From Papaver somniferum (taxonomy: Eukaryota > Streptophyta > Magnoliopsida > Ranunculales > Papaveraceae), in the NCBI RefSeq assembly GCF_003573695.1, contig NC_039368.1, forward strand, positions 13,086,360-13,150,359: a stretch of 64,000 nucleotides of DNA, read 5' to 3'. The notes under the pieces were generated by a model that saw nothing but the letters and a program-made list of their open reading frames with translations, had not been told where the DNA came from and made no database searches. A program made the translations under genes and the position numbers. Below are positions 33,573-45,063 of this stretch, piece by piece. Every line of letters starts with the position of its first letter. Positions within the stretch are counted from its first letter, which is position 1.

Positions 33573-35560
33573 GTATTGTCTTTTGATTTTCAAAATTTCC
33601 TAAAATTTCCTAAAATCAGCTTGTGGTTGGCATGTTTTACTTACGCTCTATTTAAATAGCCAAAATGTATTTGGATGAACAGAATTGATTGAGATCGGAT
33701 TATTTTCTCTTAAAAAATCGCATCTCCCCTTTCCGCCAATAGCCGAGACTTTCTGTCAATTCAAAATTCAGAAGAGTTTGGGTGGGGGCTAACTGACTAT
33801 AGGAATGAGTGATGCGTGAATGCTAAGACTTTACCTCGACATTGAGCCGTAGCCGAGAATCATCCTTTCTGCAGTACAGCTTTGAGGTCGTGTATTATTA
33901 GGTGCCAACCCGCAACAAAATAGATAGTATTGTTAAATTTAAGCAACACAGTGACCTTCTATCACCTTCGCAGAAATCGAAGGAAATACTAGCATATCGC
34001 GGATTATAATAACAAAATAACATAATTTGTTAAAATCATCAAACATTAGTAGATGGATCAATCGATGCTGCTGAGCGGCCATTGTGGATTTATTATAATC
34101 ACCTCAAGAATCCCATCATCAGCCCCTTCTATGAGTCTTAATTCCCAAGAAAAACCTTGTAAAAAACAATACAAAAAAAAGCCAAAAACGTATAGTACAA
34201 TAAAATGTATACAACCGTTCTGCAACTACAGCCTGCTTTTAGGTTGCATATACAGTTCTTACATCCACACCGGTAACAAAATGTGGCTTTGCATCTGCAA
34301 TTCCGAAATTATGATTAGGGGAAACAATTATGACTAAAATCATACATATTTTTAAGAAATAATGGGAAGAGAGAAAGCATGTTGGTGTATGTACCTGCAC
34401 GTCATGACGAAGCAACCTCGTTTACGTTCTACGTACCGGCTGCAATCGGGACATCGAGTCCATTTCTCTCTTCTAGCAGCTTCCAGGAAGAGAAGATCGT
34501 TTCTATCAACATCTTTTACCAAATCACCTCTTCTACTACATCTATGATTCTCCTTCCATGGAACCATACAATGAAAGCAGAATATCTTCTTGCAATTTGG
34601 ACATGTTGATTTTGTAATGTTAGAACTAGTTGAAGTACTTGATGATGCAGTCGTCTTAACACACTCGTTTAAAACTAATTCGCTACATTCACGAAAAGGA
34701 CAGTAAGATCTCCCATAAGCAAACCCGCCTTTTGATGATTCCGTTAGTACAACTGATTCGCAAAGAAGACGACACCATTTCTCGAACACAGATTTGGGAA
34801 GAATCGAACGACAAGAGAAAATGCTTAAGAAGACACTGCAATTGCTATCTGGACATTTTATCTCTGAAGTATTGTCGTGAGAAACTTTTACTTCGATGTA
34901 CTTGACGATACAATAAGTACAATATGGGTGAAGGCACCCATCCGTCTCCATGTTCTTGAATTTCTGGCTTAGAAGAACTGGTTCTATACAGATTTCGCAA
35001 GTGAAATAGTTGTCTGTAATAATACTACTATTGCTTGAACTGTCATCGATGGGTGAATTAGATGAAGGGGCTTTTTCGAGGTTTTGGTCTGTGATTTCTA
35101 TCTCCATGCTCTGCTACATTAAAAACTTATTTGCTAACCTTAATCTTGTAGAGTGTGAGAAGAAGTTTCATTTAGGAGGATTGTAACTATATTAGGTCAT
35201 GCAATAGTGATGTGGAGGAAGATGACATGGTAGGTTACAAGTCACGCTCAAAAGCCAGTTTTAGGAACGCAATAAGTAGTAGATGAGCCAAAATTTTTAC
35301 TAGTTTAGTGATGAGTTAGTAATGTTGCACATGGCTCTGTTTAAATGCAAAGTAAAAGTGTAGTTATCGGATGAAAAATGTTGGAAAACACGTCACTATC
35401 CGATCAGTGGTCATATTATGCGTTTTCCACCGTTGATTGTTGTTGTTCACTCCCGGCAAGCCCACCACACTAAGCTGAACGGCTATCCATTCAACGAAGG
35501 TTAGGATGTCCGTGTAGACGGCATGTACCCTAAAAAGAATATATATTCTGAGTGTTTAGT
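33573..35560. repeat. Segmental duplication carrying the RBR gene, copy 2 (matches 27190-29218)
   Basis: Same order and orientation as copy 1, including a fragment of the secreted-protein gene 3' UTR at its left edge but not that gene itself. So the unit copied was the UTR tail plus the RBR gene plus about 450 bp of its upstream sequence. Confidence 0.85.
34138..35107 (-). CDS. RBR-type (RING-IBR-RING2) protein, copy 2, altered C-terminus
   Basis: Minus-strand exons 35107-34395 and 34294-34138 join to 870 bp (289 aa). RING1, IBR and RING2 ligands are as in copy 1. The start is the Met equal to residue 5 of copy 1, because upstream Met codons are lost (ATG followed at once by TAG). RING2 reads RGCFVMTC: the active-site Cys stays but the usual histidine is Val. 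A 1-bp insertion near 34148 changes the end to YKVFLGN, dropping the ITHKRG-like tail but keeping most of the hydrophobic segment. The coding part is otherwise open, so it may still be expressed. Confidence 0.75.
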
Positions 35561-36585
35561 TTCAGTTAGGTAGATGGACGTACCATCCATTTTGTCACAT
35601 TCTAACGGGAGTTATTGCATATTGTGGAATTTAGAACCGCAACCAAACGTTGGGGTGCATTTATGTTACTTTTGCGACTTATGTTACTTTTGCGACTTTC
35701 GTGAAATTAAGACTGCAAATAAACTACAAAATCGGTGAACCAATACTGGCCTTTTTTTTCTTCTTCTATTGCCATATACTTTACACATATTAACCTCACC
35801 GACCTCATGGCTGTTAACGGGTACCGTTTCATATGAGACAAAAAAATTATATCTGATCCTGGACGTCGGATCACTTAAACGGTATCCCGCTAATTCTGGT
35901 CCCCCATTAACAGCCATGACTGATCTGATCTAAGGTATGTTAAATATCGAGATCAAACACCTTACAGTTCATACTTGTATTTTAGTTAATTAAACAACTG
36001 ACTGACAAATGTTTCTGTCCCAACAACAACAATAATTTCTAAAATGGTCCGAGATAGAATATGCCAAATTTCAGATAGCGTATGCGTCCACATTTCAAAG
36101 TAGGACTTCATTTCCCTATGAAGACTCGTATATCCATCCGTGTGAGTCCACTTGGTTTCGGTCAGATACTCTATGAACACCATTTTTGAGGAAGGACATT
36201 CTGAAATACAAAATCTCACTATCTCCTAATTTCAACAGTTAAAAATTCGGTGATTTTCAATGTTTGATTCTCAAAATAATAGATGATGATGTTATATGTG
36301 CTCAGTTTTGATAGGTATATGGACTTTTTTTAGAATATCATATCCCAAAATACTAGTTTCAAATCAGTTATCGCTTTGATTTATCAATAAAATGACGTCC
36401 AAAATGTTAAATAATGTGAAAGAAATGTGAATAGATCTTCTCGTCACAAATATGTTAGAATCAATGAATGACGCCATATGCTGACGTTCCTTAGCACACA
36501 ATATTGCGGTCAACACTATTTTCCTAATCATATAAGATCAACATATCTTTCTACAGGGAGGGAGTCCGATAAAATGATGGATATT
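35561..36585. other. Intergenic DNA with small repeats
   Basis: Holds a tandem pair 'ttatgttacttttgcgac' (35663-35698), a 113-bp inverted-repeat structure (35806-35918), and at 36270-36330 a fragment similar to the foldback element downstream. No gene was recognised. Confidence 0.5.
35806..35918. repeat. 113-bp structure with 12-bp perfect inverted ends
   Basis: CATGGCTGTTAA at 35806-35817 and TTAACAGCCATG at 35907-35918 are exact inverses. The next bases also pair partly (cgggtaccg against cggtatcccg). It could be a tiny MITE or a chance hairpin. Confidence 0.5.
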
Positions 36586-36589
36586 AGTT

Positions 36590-36990
36590 TACAACGGAGG
36601 ATCCACGGATAACCTTATTTGTACACTATATCTTATAAGATTTTCGCACTAATATTTCCGTAGAGCCCAAGTGACAACGAATTTGAAGCTAACATATTTT
36701 GATGATATGTTCTTCTTATAAACTCGACAATACTACAAAAAATGAGCACAACCCGAGACGTATAACACCATCATCTACTATTTTGAAAACCAACTGTTGG
36801 GAATTAACGGTCAAAATTAAGATCGGTAGTGCTCATTTTTGATAGGAATTCCGAGTTTAATAAGAGGAACGTACGTATCATCAAAATATTATCTTCAAAT
36901 TAATTATCGTTTAGGCTCTATTTAAAAATTGGTGTAAATCTTGTAAGATAGTGTACAAATATGATTGTCCATAGATCCTCCCTCGTTCGT
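36590..36990. mobile_element. Foldback MITE with arms of about 190 bp
   Basis: The left arm (36592-36780: ggaggatcca.., tttgtacactat.., tttgatgatatgttc.., aaaaatgagcac) is matched in order by the reverse complement of the right arm (36800-36988). The arms are imperfect inverses with a short centre. No coding capacity. I could not fix the target duplication. Confidence 0.75.
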
Positions 36991-37477
36991 TAATCTTGTT
37001 AGGTATTAGATATTTAGAGTTTTCTTACATTTAACAAGTGTTTTAGGCTTGAGGTATTGCTAAGGTTGAGTAGGATTACAAGTATCAATTTTTTTATCTT
37101 GCAAAGTAGCTTGCTAATTAACTTTATATCGTGTTTGGTTCACGGTTCTGAAGACTAAGTAATTGGATTACATGGCAACATTATCGAATTCTGAATTGGA
37201 TTCAAAGATAACTGGATTACCTCAAAATTTTCATTTCAGAGTCTCTTATTTGAAGAGTGGAATGTAAACTAATTCTCCTGAATCAAGGATAATTTCTTCC
37301 AAATAACTTTTGTACCTTTACGATCATGATTTCAGAATCCAGATATTTAGTAGACAAAAACACCTTTAATTCAAAGAGAAAATTTGTGTAAAAATCTTTA
37401 ATTTTTACCTTCAGTATTGGGTAATGTAAATTTCAACAACCTCAAATATCTTATTTTCTATATCTTCTAGGACACCC

Positions 37478-39992
37478 TGTTAGAGCATTGTTCGGTTGAA
37501 TCCGCTAAGCATTGGTATATCAAGGTTGGTTGTCATATTTTAGTATCAAAACTCAAAAGTCGCTTGATTAGATTACTAGAGTCAACTTCGTTAGGTTAGA
37601 CTAGTAGAAATGTTGAGACATACAAGTATTACTCTGAAGACCTAAAGATTCCGAAGACGTGTCAACATCAGCGAAGATATCATCCTTCTGAAAACGCATG
37701 GATATTAACACACCAAACTTTTCCCTTCGGCATCCTGTATGGACAAAACTTAATACAATTGCAAGTAGACGAACCGAATGATCCTTGGCAATATGTATAT
37801 GGAGTTATATCTCTAACCTCTCTTCAATTACTATGTATATAGACACAGAGTCCGTGAAACTGATTATTAAGCAGGGTACTTGGACGATCTCAAAAATCAA
37901 TATCCAAGATCAATCTAGTCGTATCCAACTAATCCAATCGGGATTCTTCTAAGTAATTAAACTTGTAATCTATCTTTTCAATATATAAATTCTACAAGAA
38001 CTAGTCTTGTAATCAATTACAATTAAGCGGACGTATCTACTTAGATTGAATACGCACAAACCTTTGCAAATCCAATTATAAAGATAAACAGTATAATGAG
38101 AAAAAAAGAAAAACACAAAATACAAGAAATTTTGTTAACGAGGAAACCGCAATAGTAGAAAAACCCTGGGACCTCGTCCAAATTTAAACAACAAACTGTA
38201 TTAAGATGCTATAGACACTAGCCTACTATCATACTTCGGACTAGAATATAGTTGAGACCGAATCCACCCTCCAAGTGAATCAGTTACAGTCGCGCTCCTT
38301 ACGCCACTTGAACCTCGCAAGGCTCTACGCAATTAATTCCCTTAGCCGGCGTCCTTTATAGACTAAGAGTTTCTTCAATCTAATTGAATACTTCTGATAC
38401 CAATATGCCTCTAACAGATAACCGTATCTGATTTCCGTTTAGATCAAAGATCAAGGTGAGAAAATCTGTTTGCAATAGACAAAGCTAGCAAACCTCAAAA
38501 ATCTGAAACTTATGACTCCCTAAGAGAAGCCTAGATTCTTAACTACCTCTCAAGAAAAATATTCAAAATATCAGTTAAGATCATTTTTCAAATATCCATC
38601 TTGAGGAATCATAAAGTCTGAGGCGAAGAGAAATTTGTGATTACTATCTATCTTTCCTGAAAGAGATTTTGAAAACCCCGATTACATAAAAGCCACATCA
38701 GGATACACTAACTATCAAGGTAAAGTTAGTCGGACCTGGCTTCAAGAATCTCCAAAGCGAAGTATTTTAATCGTAGACCTAATTATGTTTTTCATAGGAA
38801 ACCTAGGTCTATAGAGAATGACTGTAGAATCAACTAGGACAAAAAGTGTCAGGCATTGATTTTCCCAGTTGAAAGAGCATCTCTATTTATAGATTTTCAA
38901 GGACTAGCAGTTTCTAAGAATTCAAGCTAAGATAACTTGGGAATCAAGCAAATACTTTAGGTATTGAAAATACAATTGAAGAATATACACTAGGAACCAG
39001 TTCTGCAACCGTGTATAATGATTGTTCGGTTTGGCAAGTATGCCAAAGAACTAATTAAAGCTATTTGATATTCCTTTAAACACCTTAGAATTTAATCATG
39101 ACACACATACATAAGTCTTTGAGTGATCAATGAAGTCTTAGAAGTATTTGAGAGAGTTCTAGTAATGCTAAACATATTTTAAAAATAATTCTTTGAGCAT
39201 ATACTAAAAGCTTAAACTGGGATGGTTGATATAACGGTTCGTGAACCATTAGGCTTGTTCATGAGTCAGGGTGCAACGGTTCGTGAACCGGCTTCGCCAA
39301 CCCTATAAGACTACCGAACTCAGTTGACCACGGTTCGTGAACTACTAGCCTAAATACCAACTTTCAAAATTCAGTTCACATTGGTTCATGAACTGTTCTC
39401 ATCTGAACTTGAGGTTTGCGAAATGTTTCACTAACCTTTCTGTATTTCTGATACTCAGATATCTATGGTTTGCAAACTGGTTCGTCAACTTACCCTGAAT
39501 AAAAATATCAGAAGTTCATATTTCTCTCTCATGATGTTTGAAACATTCCCACGTAACACATGGAAAATTTTCAATCGATCCACAAATTAATTCACATAAT
39601 AAATTGTTTAGAACTAATTTTGTTAAGGACTGCTGAACATCTTTGCTTAGAATCATATTTCGAAATTTTTAACAAGACAAGCTTGACTCGAATTTTTTTC
39701 CTTCCGTAAATCTACTAGAAGTCATACGACACCGTCTCAAAAATATAGAATAGTAAGATAGTGAGTAAAATATAATGATTTAGTCTTCACATACTTGACA
39801 CAGAAGTTCTCCAAATGCCTTCGTCGATCTTCAATTTTCAAGGGTGATGTCTGATACTCAACTATCAAATTCTAACCTAGTATGAGACTTGACTTAGTAG
39901 ACTAGATATCAAGATATAGTTTTCATCATTTAACATTGACAACAAGATTGAGATAGCAAAATTTGTGGGTTCAACCAAGCAATGCTCTAACA
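37478..39992. mobile_element. Repeat-family relic I with inverted ends
   Basis: Begins TGTTAGAGCATTG and ends CAATGCTCTAACA, exact inverses, continued on the inside by ttcggttgaa and ttcaaccaag. The inside has no coding frame. It carries a characteristic block ('aggaaaccgcaa', 'ccctgggacctcgtcc', 38142-38180). I remember this text as highly repeated in poppy DNA. The class (LTR-derived or DNA transposon) is not clear. Confidence 0.55.
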
Positions 39993-42250
39993 CCTTCCAC
40001 TTGAGGTTAGTAATACAAGACTTGACTTGTTTCCATTTATATATCATTACTTTCAAATATTTTAGATTGAAAACATAACATGCAAAGTTATATACATGAA
40101 AATCTAGTATTAATGACTCGATCTTCTTATTATGATCAAAGTATCGAGGAAGAATAAACAATTTATTTTACAACCTTGGTATATTAAACTACGAAGTATA
40201 ACGTTGAACTTCTTAACTGCGACATAGACATAATCTTTGTAACTTATTATTAGATTGTGTAATGAACTTAGGATTGATTTCATGCCTAGAAAACTATGTT
40301 TGATTACATGAGTTTAAGGGAGTATATTTACGAACTTGTTTCTTAGTTGAAAGAAACAAATGGATTGGTGGTACGGTTTTCATTAAATATATAAGGCATG
40401 ACCAATCCCTACTTATGCAAACCTTACCTATATGGAGAACTAAGGTAGAACCGATCCCTACCTACATTTGGAACTAAGGTAGATTCGATCCCCATAAGTA
40501 AAACTGATTTCTATTGTCACGTACACTTTAGGGTTTGTGTGATTCTGGAAACTGGATTTGCAAAATAGGAAAGTTCAAGATGTCGACATAGTGAGTATTT
40601 TGAACATGTGCACAAATATTAAATTTTATTGTTCAAAGATATTCCTTGATACTCAAGGTGATATCCCAAACCGAAATGTTTGAGAATGTGTTTATTAAGA
40701 TTTTCGAATATATATTTTTTGTTTTTCCAACAAGCAAAACATATCTCTGGAAGACATATTGTTTCATATCTTGTATGCTATCTAATATTGAGTTGTAATC
40801 CAAGAGGGATTTCGATATGACAGTTGGATATTGGTTGTAACTAGAGAAAATCAAATTGAGGTGCTTAGTGTCTTGAGAATATTTTCAGTTTTGGAAATTC
40901 CTAAGTGTCCAAACTATCTTGGTCTATAAATAGTGAAGTTTTTTCTTCTTACAAACTTATCCTGACGCAAGGTACTTCATTTTGTAGTCACTGCAGTAGC
41001 CGGCTAATAGTATTACTTGTAATACTATCTTGGAGAGGAGATTAACCTAATTAGGCGAAATCTCTTACGTCCTCTAGTTTAAAGACTTCTTTAGGATCAA
41101 GAAGCGTCTACTAGTACCGTTGGTGGCAAACTAAAATCATAATTGTTATTTTAGTTTTTGCTTATTGATTTGATTGAGTAATGGTTGTTAAATCTTGATT
41201 GCACCTAGTTTAATTATTCCTGAGAGCCTTCTCTTCTGACACAAGGTTACTCAAACTGTATCAAGGGATTAGAGGTAGTTCCGATATGTCTTTAGATCTG
41301 ACGTTAACTTGTGATCATCCATTATTAACAGATTCTGATATTTGTGTGATCGATCATAAATTGGAATCAAGTTTGGTTGTGCAGGTATAAAAGAAAACAC
41401 TAAAGATTTGAAGACAAGAATATTTCTTATTGGTTTCATATCTTTGTGATTTAACTTCGTGCACAAACTTGATCCACTGGGGTCTGATTAGATCTTGTTA
41501 ATCTTTGATAGACGGTTAATTAATAGTCTTATTAGATCGGCAAGCAATCATTTGGTGGTATTCATCAGTATTTGAATCTGATAGTTTGTAAATTTAGATC
41601 TGATTATTTCGGTAATCTAGATCTTAATTGATCTTACCCAACAAAGGAGTTTATCCGACTAAACGGAAGAGCCTTTGTTGGACTCAATACAAACCTCTGA
41701 TTTACTTCTTGAGATTGGAACAACGGTTACCAAAAAAATCAGTCCTATTCTATTTTAGAAGACGATCCAAAGGAGTTGAGTGCTTAAAATCTTCACAACG
41801 GCTAAGCAACTTAAGATAGTGGACTCTATCTTAGGATTCACGTGCGTTTGCCAGATTGGTTACATGAGCAGGGATACTAAGGGAAATAGGTAAGTATGGC
41901 TAGTTTACTTTGTCTCAACTATAAAAAATTTGTAGTAGTAGTCTTTGTATAACGGCTTAATTCTGAGAGTATTCAAAACTGGACTAGGTCCCGGGATTTT
42001 TCTGCATTTGCGGTTTCCTTGTTGTGTGTTTTTACTTCGTTATAGTTATAATAAAGTAATTTCACTTGTACGTTAATCCAACAGTTGGGTCCCTATAGTT
42101 GTGTTTGTTTTCAAACTCATACTATATACCAAGTGTAAACCTTGTGGTTTGCTATCTTCTTGATATTTTTTATCTATATTAGATCACGCAAGGTATCATA
42201 CTTATAGGATTAATATCGAAAATATTGTGGTGTACTTGGTACCCTCATCA
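39993..42250. mobile_element. Repeat-family relic II, inverted relative to relic I
   Basis: The block at 41930-42022 ('tgtctcaactat', 'gtagtagtctttgtat', 'ggactaggtcccggga', 'gcggtttcctt') is the reverse complement, with about 25-30 percent change, of 38142-38255 in relic I. No coding frame. Ends are approximate. Confidence 0.5.
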
Positions 42251-42503
42251 TTTCACTCTCAGAGGCAAAAAAAAATAATTCGAGCCCCTTATAGTGTTTA
42301 GAATTCACTGAAATACAAGAAAGTTAAGGTTGATGTAATGGTAATTTAAGATCGTATATTCCCATTTCCTCATTCCATTGTTGAAAAATCTAAACCAAAC
42401 ACTAAAATTTTGCTCAAGGAATACATTCCTTGTAATTGAATTAATATTATTATTAGTTTACCTTGTAAGTGGATTACAAGGCTTCAATTATCCTAACCAA
42501 ACA

Positions 42504-43410
42504 TATGCTAATGAATTGTAAACCTTATTTGCTAATTGCTCCTGCATTAAAATTGTTTTATCATTGATTTTGGTCCGATTCTACTTTTATATTTATTTGT
42601 TTCTATTACTTTCGTTTGTACCATACCAAGTGACATTTTAGATCCAAATAGGACTTGATTCCATGTTTCTAATGAAGGTAATGGTGCAAAATATAACGAG
42701 TTACTTAGAAACCTAGTGAAAAAAATTCCAACAAATGTCCGATACTGCTGATGATTGAAGCTCAAGATATTATTGTTGTTGGTCTTGGTGAAACCCTAAA
42801 TGCTGGCATAAAAACCGTAAAAAAACTACAAGAATCTTTTATGGGATTTGAAACTAGAGCGATTTTAAAAGGAGAAATTAGTCGAGATAAAAGTTGAGTG
42901 AATAAGCGAAAAAAGTGGAGAAAGGAAGAGATAGCTTTCTCGGTTCACCTGCATAAATTATACCATGAGTCGCTACCTCCACCTTTCAAAGAGAAAAAAA
43001 CGACTACAACTATGAACAAAATACTAAAACCAACTTGTGCTTGGTTTCGTTGATGGTTGTTGGGCCTTCTATGGGATGCGTGAGAAGAACAGGAGGAGTT
43101 TGGTTTTGGGATTGTTTTAGACGAATTTTTTCCCTAGTTTTGAGTTTTTTGCGAGCTTGTGATACGAGATTTGAGGAACATGAACTTTCATACTTGGAAA
43201 ATATTCAAGAAACACTTATAATTAGAATGAAGACAAATTTTACATCACAAGGAGACAAAAGGAGAAGCTATCATAAGAGATTAGGATTTTTTCCTCAAAG
43301 GAGGAACCATGTTAACCTACTATTTTCTTTTCTTCTCTTTCTTCATATCCGTGAATAACTAATTCCTTTGTTGATTAAAGTTGATATCAATGTTTAAACA
43401 TGAAAATACA
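42504..43410. other. Intergenic before the CACTA element
   Basis: A 107-codon open frame at 43035-43358 has no recognisable domain. The last bases before the CACTA end are ACA (43408-43410), one half of a possible 3-bp target duplication. Confidence 0.45.
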
Positions 43411-43887
43411 CACTAGTGGAAAGGGGGTATTTATGACCCATATATGTGACCCTCAATAGCGGTCAACGGGTCGTGGACTAATCATGACAGTAAAGGAATT
43501 AATAAAATTGCGGACCAAATCATCGAGTGTTAACGCTGGTCGTTGAATTAGAATTTTTATTTACAGTTTTGGTACCGAGTCAACAACTCACACCGTGACC
43601 GTTCTCCCTAGTTAAATCACTGGTACTTTTTTTGGGCGGCAATTGTAACTCGTCCCCCCCTTTCTACCTCGTTATTACCGATGTTATATATTTCCCTCTT
43701 CACTCCCCCTTCTATCTTCTTGAAACACAATTCACTTGAAGAAAAAAACCAGATCATATCTCCTCCTCTATCTAGACTCCACCTCCGTTTGAGCTTTATG
43801 ATACAAATCCTCACTAGATTTAACCTTTTACATTTGTCTATTGTGTAACAGTTAGGTTTAATTTGCAAAATCATCAGGTACAGGTAG

Positions 43888-44330
43888 AGTTAGGGTTTTC
43901 AATTTCAGTTTTTTTTTCTTCTCTTTTTCTTTTACTGGACGATTTTCTTCATGGGGGTTTTAAAGTTATTGTATTATTGGTTGATTTCAGGTATATCTCA
44001 ACAATTTTAGTTGTAGTTCAGCTCTGCATCTGGTAAGTTAGGGTTTTGGATTTGATTTTTATTTTTCCCCTCTATGATCGATTTTGTTCATGGGGTTTAA
44101 CCACTATTGTTTTATTGTGAGATTTCAGGTATATCTCAATAGCTTAACAGCAGGTCAGAAGACAATTTTAGTTGTGGTTCAGATCTACATCTGGTAAGTT
44201 AGGGTTTTGGATTTGAGTTTTATTTTTCCCCTCTCTGCTCGATTTTGTTCATGGGGTTTAGCCACTATTGTTTTATTATGAGATTTCAGGTATATCTCAA
44301 CAACTTAGCAGCAGGTCAGAAGTTTCATCA
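43888..44330. repeat. Three tandem copies of an exon-like leader unit (about 125-160 bp)
   Basis: Each unit reads 'gttagggttttggattt', 'cccctct', 'gattttgttcatggggttt', 'gatttcaggtatatctcaa', and ends at a 'ctggtaagt'-like donor. Every copy therefore has an acceptor (ttcag) and a donor (ggtaagt), and looks like a small untranslated exon repeated in the CACTA leader. Confidence 0.7.
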
Positions 44331-44355
44331 GGTATATCTGATTTTATCCGATTTG

Positions 44356-44698
44356 GGTGGTTTGAATCTAGTTTCTGTGGATCATGTGTTGGGGTTAGCT
44401 GAGCTATTGTTGATTCTGTTGATGCATCATATATTCTTTTTATTTATTTATTTTGAATAGAATCATGTTTTAGAGTTGTTCAGTTATCTCTTAAGCATGC
44501 TTTCTCGCGATCTCTTAAGTTGTACCTGAGTAGGTTTGAATCTAGTCTCTGTGATCATGTATTGGGGTTAGCTAAGATATATTGTTGATTCTGTTGGTGT
44601 ACCATAAATTTTTTTTTTTGAACAGAATCATGTTTTAGAGTTGTTCAGTTACCTCTTAAGCATGCTTTCTTGCTATCTCTTAAGCTGAACCTAAGTAG
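44356..44698. repeat. Tandem duplication, unit about 172 bp, two copies
   Basis: 'ggtttgaatctagtttctgtggatcatgt' at 44360 and a close copy at 44534 each run on to 'aatcatgttttagagttgttcagtta' and 'cttaagcatgctttct'. The two copies are about 90 percent alike by eye. Confidence 0.75.
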
Positions 44699-45063
44699 CA
44701 GTGAGTAGTACCATGTTGATACTTTATGTCCATAAATGGATATGAATATGTGAAGTTTAAATTGTGGAGTGAATATGGAACTTTTGATAGATGAAGTAGT
44801 TACTTAGCATGTTCCTTTTGAGCATTGAATTTGCAGTGTCATCGTACTATTGTATGTGCTCTAGCCTTACTGATATATGTAAACAATCCTGATTAGTGTG
44901 CTAGCTCAAATTTCCATTGTTAACCAGTTTGTTAATGTGAACTACATAATCACAAATAAGTGTTGTTGGTTCAGTTATGACTTTTCTACTTACAAATGAG
45001 TATAAATTCAAGTTTTGTTAGTATAATTTTTTCTTTGTTCTTTCTTTTTGTCTGCACTGCAGC

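Larger units (their letters stand above)
37131..42503. repeat. Possible MITE split by later insertions
   Basis: TGTTTGGTT at 37132-37140 and AACCAAACA at 42495-42503 are exact inverses. Further inside, 'aagtaattggattaca' and 'gtggattacaaggcttcaatt' pair roughly. The two halves (37131-37477 and about 42250-42503) could be one element opened by the repeats between them. This is an interpretation, not proven. Confidence 0.35.

Noticed and set aside
43035..43358. 107-codon open frame before the CACTA end
   Set aside because: No recognisable domain and no exon signals around it.
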